Shown here piece by piece: positions 12,382-24,631 of a DNA stretch of 64,000 nucleotides. The translations under genes were made by a program, and so were the position numbers. The notes below the pieces were generated by a model, which made no database searches, was not told the origin of the DNA, and worked only from the letters and a program-made list of their open reading frames with translations. The DNA is taken from NCBI RefSeq assembly GCF_002994745.2, contig NC_037092.1, positions 13,879,501 to 13,943,500 of the forward strand. Direction: 5' to 3'. Origin of the DNA: Rosa chinensis (lineage: Eukaryota > Streptophyta > Magnoliopsida > Rosales > Rosaceae). Numbering within the stretch: position 1 is the first letter of the stretch; each line of letters opens with the position of its first letter.

Positions 12382-12658
12382 TATTATTAAGAGAAGTGGG
12401 TTTGTTAGCCAAAATCCAAAATTTTGACATAAATGACCCTAGAAATTTAATAAACTTTGAGAATTAATTAAATCATAAGGACAGTTATGACATTTACAAA
12501 ATATATTTTTATTCAAAAAATAAATAAAAATATAACCCACAACCCACTTTTCCCTCCCATTATCTCTTCTCTACAATAACCGTTTTCTTTTTTATTTTCA
12601 GAAAAAAAATAAATAAATAAATACTTGCACATGCAGAGTATGTGTGGAGAAAGGCTAG
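12378..12658 (+). mobile_element. Helitron-like element (528-kb-type family member)
   Basis: Starts around ACTATTATTAAGAGAAG just after a (TA)n tract (12352-12377). It ends with hairpin CACATGCAGAGTATGTG and ...GGCTAG|T. It is the same family as the element at base 528, sharing TTTGTTAGCC and an AACCCAC...TTTTC interior. Non-coding. Confidence 0.7.
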
Positions 12659-12668
12659 TATATATATA

Positions 12669-12946
12669 TCTTATATAATTAAGCCAATTCTTGAGGGAAT
12701 GGTTAAATTTTTGAAGTACCATATATGTCCTCACATTATACAAATATTAATAAACAAATTATTTCTATATGTGGATAAGATAGTCAATAGACTATATCAT
12801 ATTTGAAAAAATTACAATACATCCCATGAAAAAAAAGAGAAGGTTCTACAAAATTAGGAGATAAATTATTGTAACTTTTTTAATTTAAAAAATAAAAAAT
12901 AAATAAAAGCCAATTGACATGTGCAGAGCACATGTTAAAGGGCTAG
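12669..12946 (+). mobile_element. Helitron-like element at duplication edge
   Basis: Begins A|TCTTATATAATTAAGCC and ends with a perfect hairpin ACATGTGCAGAGCACATGT, then AAAGGGCTAG|T. It lies in the intron between exons 8 and 9 of the RHD3 paralog. Its copy in the downstream tandem unit (13818-14094) lacks exactly the first two bases. Confidence 0.75.
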
Positions 12947-13817
12947 TATATATATATGTGTGTGTGTGTGTGAAGAGATCAAGCTCACAAAGAAAATTTC
13001 ATCGAGCAGGGTGCTTTCATGGTCTCTGGACTTGGGGACTGCATTCCATATCTGCAGGGCTCAAAATTAAGCTAGAGATACACTGTGGGAGAGGTGGGGT
13101 GGGGATTTTAAAAAGAAAAAGAAAAAAAGAACTGATGAAAGTCGAAAACTAAACAGAGCTGATTGAGATAAAATTACCTTTCGTATATCATGTTTTAAGT
13201 CAAGTTGGAGAAGTTCAAGCGAGGACTTAAAAACAGTGCGCCACAAACAAGACAAAGCAAACACAAAGCAGTTAGTTTCTTAAAAAGAAGAAAGAAAAAC
13301 AGTTAATTTTCAAAAGTGTAGCAAAAGAGTGAAAGTGGGTTTGCTAAAATTTCGTTTTACTAAAAGAATTAGTCAAATTAGAAATCGTAACCATTAATTA
13401 TTTGTAATATATAATTAAAATACGAACAGATTGAATAATTAAATACAAAATTGCACTGTAATTTTATATTTAAATTCCTGAAATTGCACAAAATTCTTAA
13501 TAGTAGGAGTAGGGATGTGTGTAGGGGAAGAGATAAATATGTACGAGTGCTTTAAGATTAGCTTAAATAGTGAGAGATAGATAAAGAATTTTGTCACAAT
13601 TAATTAAGCTAGATTAGATGTACCTTTGTTTTATCCCGTAAAATAAATATTAATGTTGTCTTACGGGCAGGGTCAAATGAATGCATCATAACCTTAACCT
13701 ATCACCAATGAAAATATGTCATTAACCGATAGGCAATAAATGTTGACTTGAAAGTAGAGGTGCAGATTTCACTCATTTTCTTTTTCTTTTCCTTTTCTTT
13801 TTTCGTTTGTCAAGAAA
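12671..13817. repeat. Tandem duplication, unit 1 (RHD3 paralog exons 6-8)
   Basis: A 1,147-bp unit repeated immediately at 13818-14966. The only difference I saw is one extra GT dinucleotide in unit 2, so the event is very recent. The unit contains a Helitron copy and paralog exons 8, 7 and 6. The duplicated coding totals 180 nt, a multiple of three. CAAGAAA closes both units. Confidence 0.95.
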
Positions 13818-14966
13818 TTATATAATTAAGCCAATTCTTGAGGGAATGGTTAAATTTTTGAAGTACCATATATGTCCTCACATTATACAAATATTAATAA
13901 ACAAATTATTTCTATATGTGGATAAGATAGTCAATAGACTATATCATATTTGAAAAAATTACAATACATCCCATGAAAAAAAAGAGAAGGTTCTACAAAA
14001 TTAGGAGATAAATTATTGTAACTTTTTTAATTTAAAAAATAAAAAATAAATAAAAGCCAATTGACATGTGCAGAGCACATGTTAAAGGGCTAGTATATAT
14101 ATATGTGTGTGTGTGTGTGTGAAGAGATCAAGCTCACAAAGAAAATTTCATCGAGCAGGGTGCTTTCATGGTCTCTGGACTTGGGGACTGCATTCCATAT
14201 CTGCAGGGCTCAAAATTAAGCTAGAGATACACTGTGGGAGAGGTGGGGTGGGGATTTTAAAAAGAAAAAGAAAAAAAGAACTGATGAAAGTCGAAAACTA
14301 AACAGAGCTGATTGAGATAAAATTACCTTTCGTATATCATGTTTTAAGTCAAGTTGGAGAAGTTCAAGCGAGGACTTAAAAACAGTGCGCCACAAACAAG
14401 ACAAAGCAAACACAAAGCAGTTAGTTTCTTAAAAAGAAGAAAGAAAAACAGTTAATTTTCAAAAGTGTAGCAAAAGAGTGAAAGTGGGTTTGCTAAAATT
14501 TCGTTTTACTAAAAGAATTAGTCAAATTAGAAATCGTAACCATTAATTATTTGTAATATATAATTAAAATACGAACAGATTGAATAATTAAATACAAAAT
14601 TGCACTGTAATTTTATATTTAAATTCCTGAAATTGCACAAAATTCTTAATAGTAGGAGTAGGGATGTGTGTAGGGGAAGAGATAAATATGTACGAGTGCT
14701 TTAAGATTAGCTTAAATAGTGAGAGATAGATAAAGAATTTTGTCACAATTAATTAAGCTAGATTAGATGTACCTTTGTTTTATCCCGTAAAATAAATATT
14801 AATGTTGTCTTACGGGCAGGGTCAAATGAATGCATCATAACCTTAACCTATCACCAATGAAAATATGTCATTAACCGATAGGCAATAAATGTTGACTTGA
14901 AAGTAGAGGTGCAGATTTCACTCATTTTCTTTTTCTTTTCCTTTTCTTTTTTCGTTTGTCAAGAAA
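13818..14966. repeat. Tandem duplication, unit 2
   Basis: 1,149-bp second unit of the direct repeat described for 12671-13817. Beyond 14966 the sequence continues into exon 5 of the RHD3 paralog. Confidence 0.95.
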
Positions 14967-15195
14967 ATGTATATAGAGGACCTCAAAAATTGTTCTTAGT
15001 AAAGGTTTGTTCGCAGCATGCTCTCGTCCAAGATCATGGCACCACCTGCATAGAAAAAGCAAAGTAAGAAAGAAAAATAGAATATCAACCAAGTACTTCC
15101 CAGACAAATTACAAATTGACTCACATATTTATTAGTACAATGTCCGAAATAGCGAGTGCAAATAGCGCACTTCGTCTCTCAAATGTATCATCCTG

Positions 15196-15506
15196 AAAAA
15201 GAAAAGCAACAACATTAGTAAATCTGAGAGTTTTAAGTATACATAAATTTATTACAATCCTAAACTCAATATTGTTAAAAGAGTTTTAAGTTTTGGATTA
15301 TACAATGAGACTTAAATTAAGGATGTATGAATAAAATTTCCCTTAAGATTGTACTTACCTATATTTAGAAGGGATCTTGACCTAATGCCCAAATTTCACA
15401 CAAAACACTCTCACTCACCCCACTAATAGATTAATATTCCCACACACCCCATTTAAATGTAAAATATCACTTTTAGCCTCAACTCAATTATTAAATTACA
15501 ACTTCA

Positions 15507-15567
<61 letters not shown>

Positions 15568-15614
15568 ATTGCTTCAACCTTCTCTTCCATATCAGCCGGT
15601 GATGGAAAACAGTA
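15196..15614. repeat. Transposon-derived intronic DNA with (CT)n
   Basis: Non-coding start of the expanded intron 3. A segment beginning GGGATCTTGACCTAATGCCC (15369) resembles one at 19790 and leads into a (CT)n run at 15510-15563, the same layout as at 19976-20080. The two stretches probably derive from one repeat family. Confidence 0.5.
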
Positions 15615-16200
15615 AGGCTATTAATGGGTCGTGTTGAGTTCGTGTCGGGTCAAGGTTTCTATCGTGTTGAAAATTTAAACTCAAACCCAACTTATTAATT
15701 AAATGGGTTACCTATTTCCAACCCGCTTAGTCTGTTTAATAAATAGGTCGTGTCGTGTCGAAAGAAATAAGTCATTTAAGGGTTAACGTTGCCATCCATT
15801 TCAACTAAATTAAACGCATAAATTTATTAAATTTATTAAATAATCCACAAGACGAAGAATATAAAAATATATATTTATTGATCTGTCTAGTAGAATGCAG
15901 CAGAAGGATATGTAATGGTCATCTTGACATGAGTTAATAAAATCCACATTTCTTTCAAAAATATAAATATATATAATTCATGGATAATTAAATGCAATAA
16001 TGATGAAGGAAAATATTTGAAGTTGTCCAATTCTAGGATTAAATACTCCCAACATCCAAAATTAACGAGTTATACGAGTTCACTTCGTATTGGCAAGTTG
16101 ACCCGCGACCAACCTGATTATTAAATGGATCATGACGGGTTGACCCACGGTCGACCAGCATTTTAATCGTGTAGGGTTTTTTTTTTTTTTTTTTTTTTTG
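15615..16200. repeat. Degenerate hAT-like repeat rich in GTCGTGT/GACCCG
   Basis: One side carries GGGTCGTGTTGAG, GTCGTGTCGTGTCG and AACCCGC motifs. The other side carries GTTGACCCGCG and GGGTTGACCCACGG. Such subterminal composition is typical of common plant hAT-derived repeats. Clean termini and target duplication were not found. It ends in a 24-bp poly-T. Confidence 0.4.
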
Positions 16201-16213
16201 CGGATTTCGAGTC

Positions 16214-16423
16214 GTGTTGGAATTGAAAGCCCCAGAAAACAGGGATGAGCCACCGACTATGGATTCGAGGAATCACAGGTTCCAGGTGATGAGGTCGAGC
16301 GGCTTTGTGATGCTTCCTTCGGTGACTGCTGCTACTAATGCAGTCGCTCGGATTCGGATTGCAGCCAAATCTCAGACCTCTGAGGCAATCAATGTTGATC
16401 CAAGAGTTCAACCTTCACTTTGA
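16214..16423 (+). other. Small open frame, unrecognised
   Basis: A 69-codon open frame with non-repetitive composition (contains NHRFQVMRSSGFVML and ATNAVARIRIAAKS), continuing open upstream across the poly-T. It could be a relic exon or chance. I do not recognise the family. No splice context was confirmed. Confidence 0.25.
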
Positions 16424-16947
16424 GTGTTAAGTGTATGAGCTTGGACACTAAGCATAATCCTAATTTAGGATTGAAAACTGATATCAGCATACCAACAATC
16501 CTAGCAAACATACAAGCAATGTAATGAACCATCAGACAAGATACTCTACCATATTTGAACCACTAGAACAGCCTGAAGCCTGAAGCAATTCTTCACCCTG
16601 CTGCAAGCATGCTGGTCCATCATTATGCTACGAGCCAGACAAATATGGAGCAAATGAATCAAGATAAAAATCTTGTCTCCCACTCCTTGTTTGGCATCTA
16701 TATGCTTGTAGTAGTTTAAATATGTGTTCTCCTTTGTAATCAACGATCTACTTCAATCAAACAAATTTCATTTCTCTTCAGGAGCTTGGTGGTTCACGAA
16801 AATTGATCAATTTGTTGAGTCTATGTATCTCCAGTTCCTTGTGAATTTTATCCTTATTGGATTTGATGAGAAGAGGACCCAATTTGTGCTTGTGTGTTTT
16901 GATGCAGTTCATGGTTTTGATATGAGTTTTGGTGACTTTGATTTCAG

Positions 16948-17114
16948 GGCCTTGAGGTGTTAATGTGAAGAAGACAACTCTAGCTTTGCTCATTGGGATC
17001 TACAATGAGCCAATGACTCCCAGACAATGCAACATGATTATGGAGAAGCTTGGCAATTATCTGGTTGAGCAGGATGAGTGGAAACACATTTGGTGCTTGA
17101 GATTTGAGAAATGA
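16948..17114 (+). pseudogene. Profilin last-exon pseudogene
   Basis: After a good acceptor (TGATTTCAG) the frame reads the profilin C-terminal exon: the GPGGV position, [18 protein letters not shown], then [16 protein letters not shown]. Profilin binds actin monomers and poly-proline. The family's conserved C-terminal helix is recognisable, but the third codon is TGA where Gly is expected, and the normal stop is lost so the frame runs on to 17112. No earlier profilin exon is visible upstream; 16424-16947 may be residual intron. This is a dead fragment inside intron 3 of the RHD3 paralog. Just downstream, its 3' flank is split by a retroposon. Confidence 0.8.
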
Positions 17115-17150
17115 TGATTATGGTCTTTGTCTTATTGTCTGTGTACTACT

Positions 17151-18160
17151 TTTTTTTTTTTGGCGATGGAAGGATTTTAATTCAACAAGAAACAACATTA
17201 CAAGCGAAAGACCCAAACCGAGCCCAAAGAAAAAGAACAAACAAACAAAGACAAACAGCCCAGCAAGCTTCAACCACAGTGTAGATCGATCAGGAGAGAG
17301 ATGACGCAGTGACGTCGCCGCCACTAGCCAAACCTAAGGGTGATACAGAAACGTCACCAAATCAATCGGCGAAAACTTGGAGAGACCAACCAAAACAATC
17401 CCATACAAAAGAAGCAGCATAGAACCCATCAAAATATCTCCATAACCCAAATCTTTAAACCATACAAAACATCCTCCGAAACAAACAAAGAAACCAACAG
17501 AGAAGAAAAAAAATAAATGATCCGCAGAGGGATCAAAGGGACAGATGAGCAAAGACCATGCAGACCCTTGTTGCACTACCGTATTCATCGGATTTACGCG
17601 CGATAACGGGACAACCTCGTTTAAAGAGACGATCCAAACGACGCCGACGTCGGAGCTCCGGAGGACCAACGAGCTATCAGTGAAGTGGAGTCTGAAAGGT
17701 GAGGAGGATGTGCATCTTGACCAGGAAGAATCAGAGATTTGAGAAATTGAGGAAAAGGAAGGAAAAAGAGAAGAGAGAATTGATGGAAAGGACATGAGAA
17801 GGAAGAGGGATGGTAGGGATGGGGAGGATGAGGAAAAAAAGAAAAACAGAGGGTTGATAGGGATGTGTAATCTGGAATTGAAAAATTAGGAAAGGTTGGG
17901 AAAAGGGATCTGGGGATGAAAGGAAAACAAAGGCAGAAGGGAAATCATACCGGCCACCGCCTTGGCAGAGAGCTATCGCGAGAAGGGTAGGGAAAAAGCA
18001 TCACGAAGAGGGAAGGTATCTCCCCCAACTTTCAAGCCAAAGATCCAGATCAAAGAGATCTAGATTTGGCAAGAAAGGGGGGAGGAGGGGGAAAGCTGTG
18101 TCGGCTGGGTTTTTTAGAGAGAAGGCAGACTGGCAAAGTTTCTCTCTCTAGGTCGGGAAG
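17151..18160 (-). mobile_element. LINE-like retroposon with poly(A) and target duplication
   Basis: A 1,010-bp insertion bounded by a 15-bp target duplication with one mismatch (TGTCTGTGTACTACT at 17136-17150; TGTCTGTATACTACT at 18161-18175). The plus strand starts with a poly-T, so the element lies on the minus strand with a 3' poly(A). A 153-aa open frame (17334-17795, minus) begins MSFPSILSSLFPSFSS and is Ser/Leu/Phe-rich with hydrophobic stretches; it has no RT motifs. This suggests a non-autonomous or 5'-truncated LINE-mobilised element rather than a full LINE. Confidence 0.75.
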
Positions 18161-18179
18161 TGTCTGTATACTACTTTAA

Positions 18180-19320
18180 CGGATGGTATTGTAAGATTTT
18201 AAAGTGAGGTACTTGTTACCACTGGATTTCAGCAGATGGATGTGGCAAATTGATTTAAATAAATATATAAATACTTCAAAAAAATTACAGTAAAAGCAGA
18301 AGCCGGATATGGAAATTATTCTATGTATCCAAAGACTGGATCTTGATTCTTTGACAGCTCTTGCATCCTAATTTTAAATCTTTGGGTCAAGAAAAGAAAA
18401 TGGGGGTTGACCCATGAAGCACAGACCATTGACTCATTGAGTTGGTGGACCACACAAAGTATGGTGCGGGTAACATTATGGATCTATATGCTCCAGTTCA
18501 TTATGAAAAGGTTCCTATTTCCCATTAAATTTTTTTCCATATAAAAACTCTTCCTCCTTTTTTTGTTGTCTTGGGCTCTTGGCTTCCCTTTTTGTGAATC
18601 GAAGATTACAAGCTCTCTCATATTTGGCCAATAAAATTTTTTATTGGAGGTCAATAAACCTCCTAAAACTTTCAAATCAAGAACATTTTTATTTTTCACT
18701 AATTATTGACCTCAATAAAAGTTTTACTAGGGGGATCAATAAAACTCCTAAAACTTTCAAAATCAAGAATATTTTCATTTTTAACTGATTATTAACCTGA
18801 AAACAACTTTTATTGGGGGTTAATTAAACATAATAAAACTTTTATTGGAATGCAATAAAACTTAATAAATTTTTTATTAGGGAGCAATAACAGCTTTTTT
18901 TTTTATTGCGGTTAATAAACCTCCTAAAACCTTTATGAGATCTCCGGCGATCTCCCCGTGAACCTCCAGCGACCTCTCAGGTGATCTTTGACGACCGGCA
19001 AGCTCCAATGAGATCTCCGGCGATGGGGAAATAAAAATATATTGAGTTTTATTAGGGGGCAATAAAAGTTTCCGGTGACCTATGAGATATCTGACGACCT
19101 TTTTGGGACCTCCAGCCAAATTTCAGAAGAAGTCCAACGCTCGGTGACCAGTGATTGGAGTCCAGCGAAGTCTCCGATGATCTCTCTCTCTCTCTAAGTG
19201 ACAAAGGGAGAGAGGAAAAAATAGTCCCAAAAATAAATAAAAACAAAAAACAAAAAACTTAATTGGGTATTAGGGGAAAAAATGAGAAATATTATGGATA
19301 ATGGCATAAGCTTATACTTT
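18180..19320. repeat. CAATAA-rich repeat element, copy 1
   Basis: Carries repeated AT-rich units of the type TTATTGGGGG(T/C)CAATAA (about 18635-19075). A GA/CCGG-rich 'CCGGCGA' block follows (18940-19180), then a short (CT)n, then a tail GTGACAAAGGGAGAG...TTAATTGGGTATTAGGGG. The same layout recurs at 20.7-22.1 kb and, inverted, at 50.7-53 kb, so this is a dispersed transposon family. No convincing coding sequence; exact ends unknown. Confidence 0.55.
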
Positions 19321-19780
19321 TTTTTAGGTAAGTAAAGTTAGTGTAGCTTTTATTCAAAAAAAAAAAGTTAGTGTAGCTCAAATTTCTGTAAATGAACATT
19401 TTCCCTATGTTGAATATGGAAAAATGCTTAACTTTTGATTTAATATTTCCAACATGTCTTCAAAATAGTTCATTTTCTTTAAGAAAAAAAAAATTAATAT
19501 AAACTGCAATTAAGGTCAAAACTTATCCACCTCTAACCTTTATCCAAAAAAAAAAAAAAAAAAATCCACCTTGTAACCATCCCTAAATTCTATCCCATCA
19601 CTACTAAATCTTCTTTTTATCCCTTAAAAATTCATCAACCATCTTATATTGCAGCGATGAAAAAAAAAATCATAGTTGGTTGCTAGATGTTTCTTTTCTT
19701 TTTGATTCGTTTATGACTATATCCAGAGCCTAAGTTGCTCATTAATGAAAATGTGCATTTTTTCATCAAACCTTAAATTC
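19321..19780. other. AT-rich filler
   Basis: Poly-A and poly-T runs and short AT-rich phrases only. No gene or bounded element recognised. Confidence 0.4.
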
Positions 19781-20640
<860 letters not shown>

Positions 20641-21087
20641 GATAAAAGTCAATACAAGTCACCTAGGAGGTGAATCTCCATATCCAACAAAACTAGGCCA
20701 CATACTGCAAATTTATTAAGGGGCAATAGACTATTGCCGCCCAATAGACGTCCGATAAAAGTCTATTGGGGGGCAATAGATGTTTTGAATTGATGCAATC
20801 TCTTTTTTTTTTTTTCTTTTTCTGTAATCAAAGTATTATTTGTCTAAATTTAGGGAGATTAGTTCTCATTCTGGTGTCTAAAAGTCCTATTTTAGCGGGC
20901 AATAGACTTCTATTGGGGGCAATACATGGCTGATAGTCGTCTATTGGGGGCAAAAAAACCTTTCCGGTGAGATTTTCAGCAAATTCCAGTGGGCGACGGC
21001 TGGCGACCGGAATCTTGAGAAAGTTGGCCGGATTCCCGTGGCCAGTGACCAGACTCTGGCGAAGTCTCCTATGGTTTCTCTCTCTTC

Positions 21088-21122
<35 letters not shown>

Positions 21123-22180
21123 AGCAACAAAGGGGTGAGGGTAAAATGGTATTAAAATTTAAAAAAAAAAAAAAAGTTTCTATTGGGACCTCCAAATCTG
21201 CTCACTTAACCTCACTCTGTTATGAATTATTAAATGACATATATAACCTACTATAAAATGACTATTAGGGACAATAATTATACCAAATTAAAAAATGGTT
21301 ATATTTATTTTCTCTAAACTTTCAAATTCAATAATATTAGATTGCATTCTTTATTATTTTCCCTATCTATTTTCATTTTCCAATTTCACTACGTACTCAT
21401 TACATCATTCATATATATATATATATATATATATATTAAGAAATAAAACTATGATTAAGATAAAAATGTATGATATGCATATTGAACGCATATTGGTCAG
21501 GGAGAACAAAATAAATTGTATTATGCCCTAAATCTAAATCAATCTATTATATTTGTAAAAAGAAGAAGGAAAAAAAAAGAGCTAGCAAATAAAAATAAAT
21601 AAAAAAATATTTAAATAATTAATCAGGAGGTACAGAAAATAGAGAAACATTAAGAAAAAATAATTAATCTTGTTTTTTTTAATAGCTAAAAAAGAAAAAG
21701 TAAATAAAAAAAATCACATAATAGTTCATGTTATTTTATTTTTATTAATTTTTAAAACTCAATACTTTGTGTTTGATTTTTTTTTTATTGGATAAGAGAT
21801 TTATATTATTTGATTAAGGAATGGAGATGTAATTAAGATTTATAGAGTAATTAAATCATTGAAATGACTAAGTTTTTTTATTATAAAGATCCTAGTTTGT
21901 TTGTAAATTAATTATATGAGTGAGGTTATTTGAGGAACTTTAGTGAGGTTTAATGAGTAAATTTAGTATTTGAAAATTTGATAGGAGGTGTAAAAAGCAT
22001 AGAGGTCAAGTGAGTAAATTTGGAGGTTCCAATAGCAAAACTCAAAAAAAATAAAATCTTAATGGGATATTAGGGAATACCTCCTTAGAGTGTTTTGGGT
22101 AAGTGGAAATAAAAAAAAAACTTAATCGGGTAAGTGGAAAGAAAAATCTCTAAAAATGGGGTACATGGACAAAAACCCAT
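20641..22180. repeat. CAATAA-rich repeat element, copy 2 (split by an insertion)
   Basis: Units such as CTATTGGGGGGCAATAGA (20700-20960) lead into a CCGG-rich block (20960-21070) and a (CT)n at 21091-21121. The tail AAGCAACAAAGGGGTGAGG is then broken at an A-rich run by another element (about 21175-22047). It resumes as CTTAATGGGATATTAGGG. Same family as 18.2-19.3 kb. Confidence 0.5.
21175..22047. mobile_element. Nested TIR element in A-rich target
   Basis: Left end GTTTCTATTGGGACCTCC and AAATCTGCTCACTTAACCTC. The right end, read inversely, gives GCTATTGGAACCTCC and AAATTTACTCACTTGACCTC, an inverted repeat of about 35 bp with a few mismatches. It sits between two A-runs, so a target duplication cannot be resolved. 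A (TA)n lies at 21413-21436. No coding. Confidence 0.55.
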
Positions 22181-22587
22181 TCTTTTTCCATTAAACATGC
22201 ATAAACTAATCAATTTTTATGGTAATTCATAAAAGTGGTGTTCAGTTTTTGCTTAACGTTTTAGGTTTTCATTCAACATAATTAATGTTCAATTCTTTTT
22301 TAAAAGAAATTACACAACTTTAGGATTTTTCTTACAAACAGTTTTTAGATATGCAAAGAGTGATTCTAGTTGGATCTCCAAATTTGATATTTGGACCTCC
22401 AACTTTTTTCAATTATTAATATACTTTGTCAAGTCATATGAAAAGACAAATAAGGACAAAGAGAGAAAACTGAAAAAAAAAAAAATACTCTTCTTAAATT
22501 ACCTCCCTAAATATAACATTCAATTAAATTGATTTTTTATTTTTTATTTTTCCAAAATCTCCTTATATTGACATATAGTTTTAAAAT

Positions 22588-22872
22588 GGGAGCTTCTATT
22601 CATACCTCCAAAATTGGCATTTAGACCTCCCCACTTAATAGACTTCCAACTTACTTTTACAAATAATCAATATGCTATCTACACCTCCTTGCTTTTCCCA
22701 TAATACCCATTGTCCAAAAATATCAATAATTTTTTTTAGAGTGTTCTATTCATATACATCCAAAATCGGTAGTTAGATCTCCATCAATTTTTGAACATTT
22801 CACAATATTATTTTACTCTTGATACGACTAAGCCAAAGAAAAAAAAAACTTTCAGTTGATAGCTCTCTCTCC

Positions 22873-22903
<31 letters not shown>

Positions 22904-23375
22904 CTCTCATTATTGTTGTATTTTGTAGGCATATGCATCTTTAGAGGCCAAGAGCAATTCATTTCTTCAACTTCCTAAGATTCCCTCGTTTCATATATTT
23001 GCTCGATGGGAACAGTATGCTCCAATGAATGAGTATGATTTTAAGAGAAGGTGGTCTGTTGGTGTTTTGGTTAGAGAATATTGCATATCTGAAATTGACT
23101 TGAGGAACTACAAAGTAAGGAACTGGTCTGTTGATTTCTCTGCTGCTTGGTAAGGATGAAGACCATAACAAAAAAAAAAAGGAAAAAAATGGCATGAGGA
23201 TGACCATTTGTTGATTTCATACCTCTAAAAGGGAAAAGACTTTTTTCATATATATTTTTTTTCTTTCTCTTTTGTGTCTTTATTGGTAATTTAACATGAG
23301 TTGACAAAGTCAATTATCTCTTGAAAAAAGAAAGAGGTCAAAATACTAATTTTGGAGGTATGAATAGAATCTCCC
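22588..23375. mobile_element. Nested MULE-like element carrying an exon-like segment
   Basis: 788 bp flanked by perfect 9-bp TTTTAAAAT (22579-22587 and 23376-23384). Inverted ends GGGAGCTTCTATTCATACC and GGGAGATTCTATTCATACC. It contains a 26-bp C homopolymer (22875-22900) and, just after it, an exon-like open stretch (22929-23149). Confidence 0.8.
22929..23149 (+). pseudogene. Captured exon-like sequence, family unrecognised
   Basis: An acceptor (TTTTGTAG) precedes 221 bp of open, non-repetitive sequence reading AYASLEAKSNSFLQL, then FARWEQYAPMNEYDF, then KRRWSVGVLVREYC, then RNWSVDFSAAW. It ends at a consensus donor (TTG|GTAAGG). Codon content and intact splice borders look like a real internal exon. 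Its position inside a TIR element suggests gene capture (Pack-MULE style). I cannot name the donor gene. Confidence 0.5.
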
Positions 23376-24631
23376 TTTTAAAATTTACCTAAAACAATTA
23401 AGTAAAAACAATAATGTCTATACATGGCCCATCATTTAATACAAAAATAAATTCAAAACAATCTAATTTGGAATTTCATTAAATTAAATTCATTGAGTAT
23501 TATGATATAGTTATTACTCGATCTTCCAACCTAAAACCCTTGAAATTCCTTCTTTTAGCAAATTCAAAATGATTCCAGCAACATATCAAGATCGAGAAAA
23601 TTAATTGGTGGAGGAGAGACTTACTCATAAAAGAGCAATATCATGTGATTTTGATTCATTCTTCTTCTCATGTTGAAGATAGAGATAAAAAGTAGAGTAA
23701 CATATTGTTGTATCTTATGTTCAAGGGTGTTTTGGTAAAAATAAGGAGGTCTACTTAGCCTTTTAAGTATTCTAAAAAGTAAATTAGAGGTGTACTAAGT
23801 ATGGGAGGTCCAAATAGAAAATTTGGAGGTCCAACTAGAACCACCCATATGCAAATGAGTTTGAGTTAAATTGCAAATGACATAAACAAATATGTCATTT
23901 ACCGGAAAAAAAAAACGTATATATTTTAGATTTTCCTTATGATATGCAAATGACATACGAAATGGATTGCCACATAAAATTTAAATTTTAATAACTTTTA
24001 TATGTACTGCCTCCTAGATGGCAGCAGTTCGCTTTAACAAAAACTGATTACCTCCCCTCTTTCCCTGCCATCCGTACCCTCCACATCCATGGCCAATGTA
24101 CAAGGCTCAATACCAGCACATTTAGCTATCCAAATCCCCTTTGTTGTCTGGCACCTGAAATGTATATATCTAGTTATATATACCCCGCACTAGTTACAAA
24201 AGCACAAAAGAAAAACGATACTACATCATAACTGAAATGCTCATTAAGCAACCTTCTCTTGTTTATGTCCATCTCAGTGAATCCGGTGCCGAAAAGATGA
24301 TTCATTAAGGTGCTCTTCCCTGTCATAATTCATAAGCAACCAATCATACATAGCATTAATTCCCCAAAAAGACCATGGTGTTCAACTGTTTACACACACA
24401 CACACACGTAAATATCGCTAGATTAATTAAGCTTAACTATAGTACTGACTGAAAAAAAGCTTTATGTTTACCGCTACTCTGAGCGCCTATGATGGAGGTG
24501 ACAACATATGAGGCCCCGCATTCACCAAGCTTCACTTGCTCAACGAAACGGTCAAGCCCAGCATTCTTGAAATCACCGTCAGAGTCGATGATTTGCACGG
24601 GGCAGGAATATTCTCCGATTGGTTCCTCCAT

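Larger units (their letters stand above)
22358..23846. mobile_element. MULE-like element with 9-bp target duplication
   Basis: 1,489 bp flanked by perfect ATATGCAAA repeats (22349-22357 and 23847-23855), the duplication length of Mutator-like elements. Terminal inverted repeats: GAGTGATTCTAGTTGGATCTCC against GGGTGGTTCTAGTTGGACCTCC (read inversely). A second element of similar type is nested inside. No transposase. Confidence 0.8.

Noticed and set aside
12919..14301. Plus-strand open frames reading RSSSQRKFHRAGCFHG in both tandem units
   Set aside because: Antisense shadows of RHD3 paralog exon 8 on the minus strand.
20828..21195. Minus-strand open frames of 84-100 aa
   Set aside because: They run through a (CT)n tract and the CCGG-rich block shared by other copies of the repeat; reading frame is not conserved between copies.
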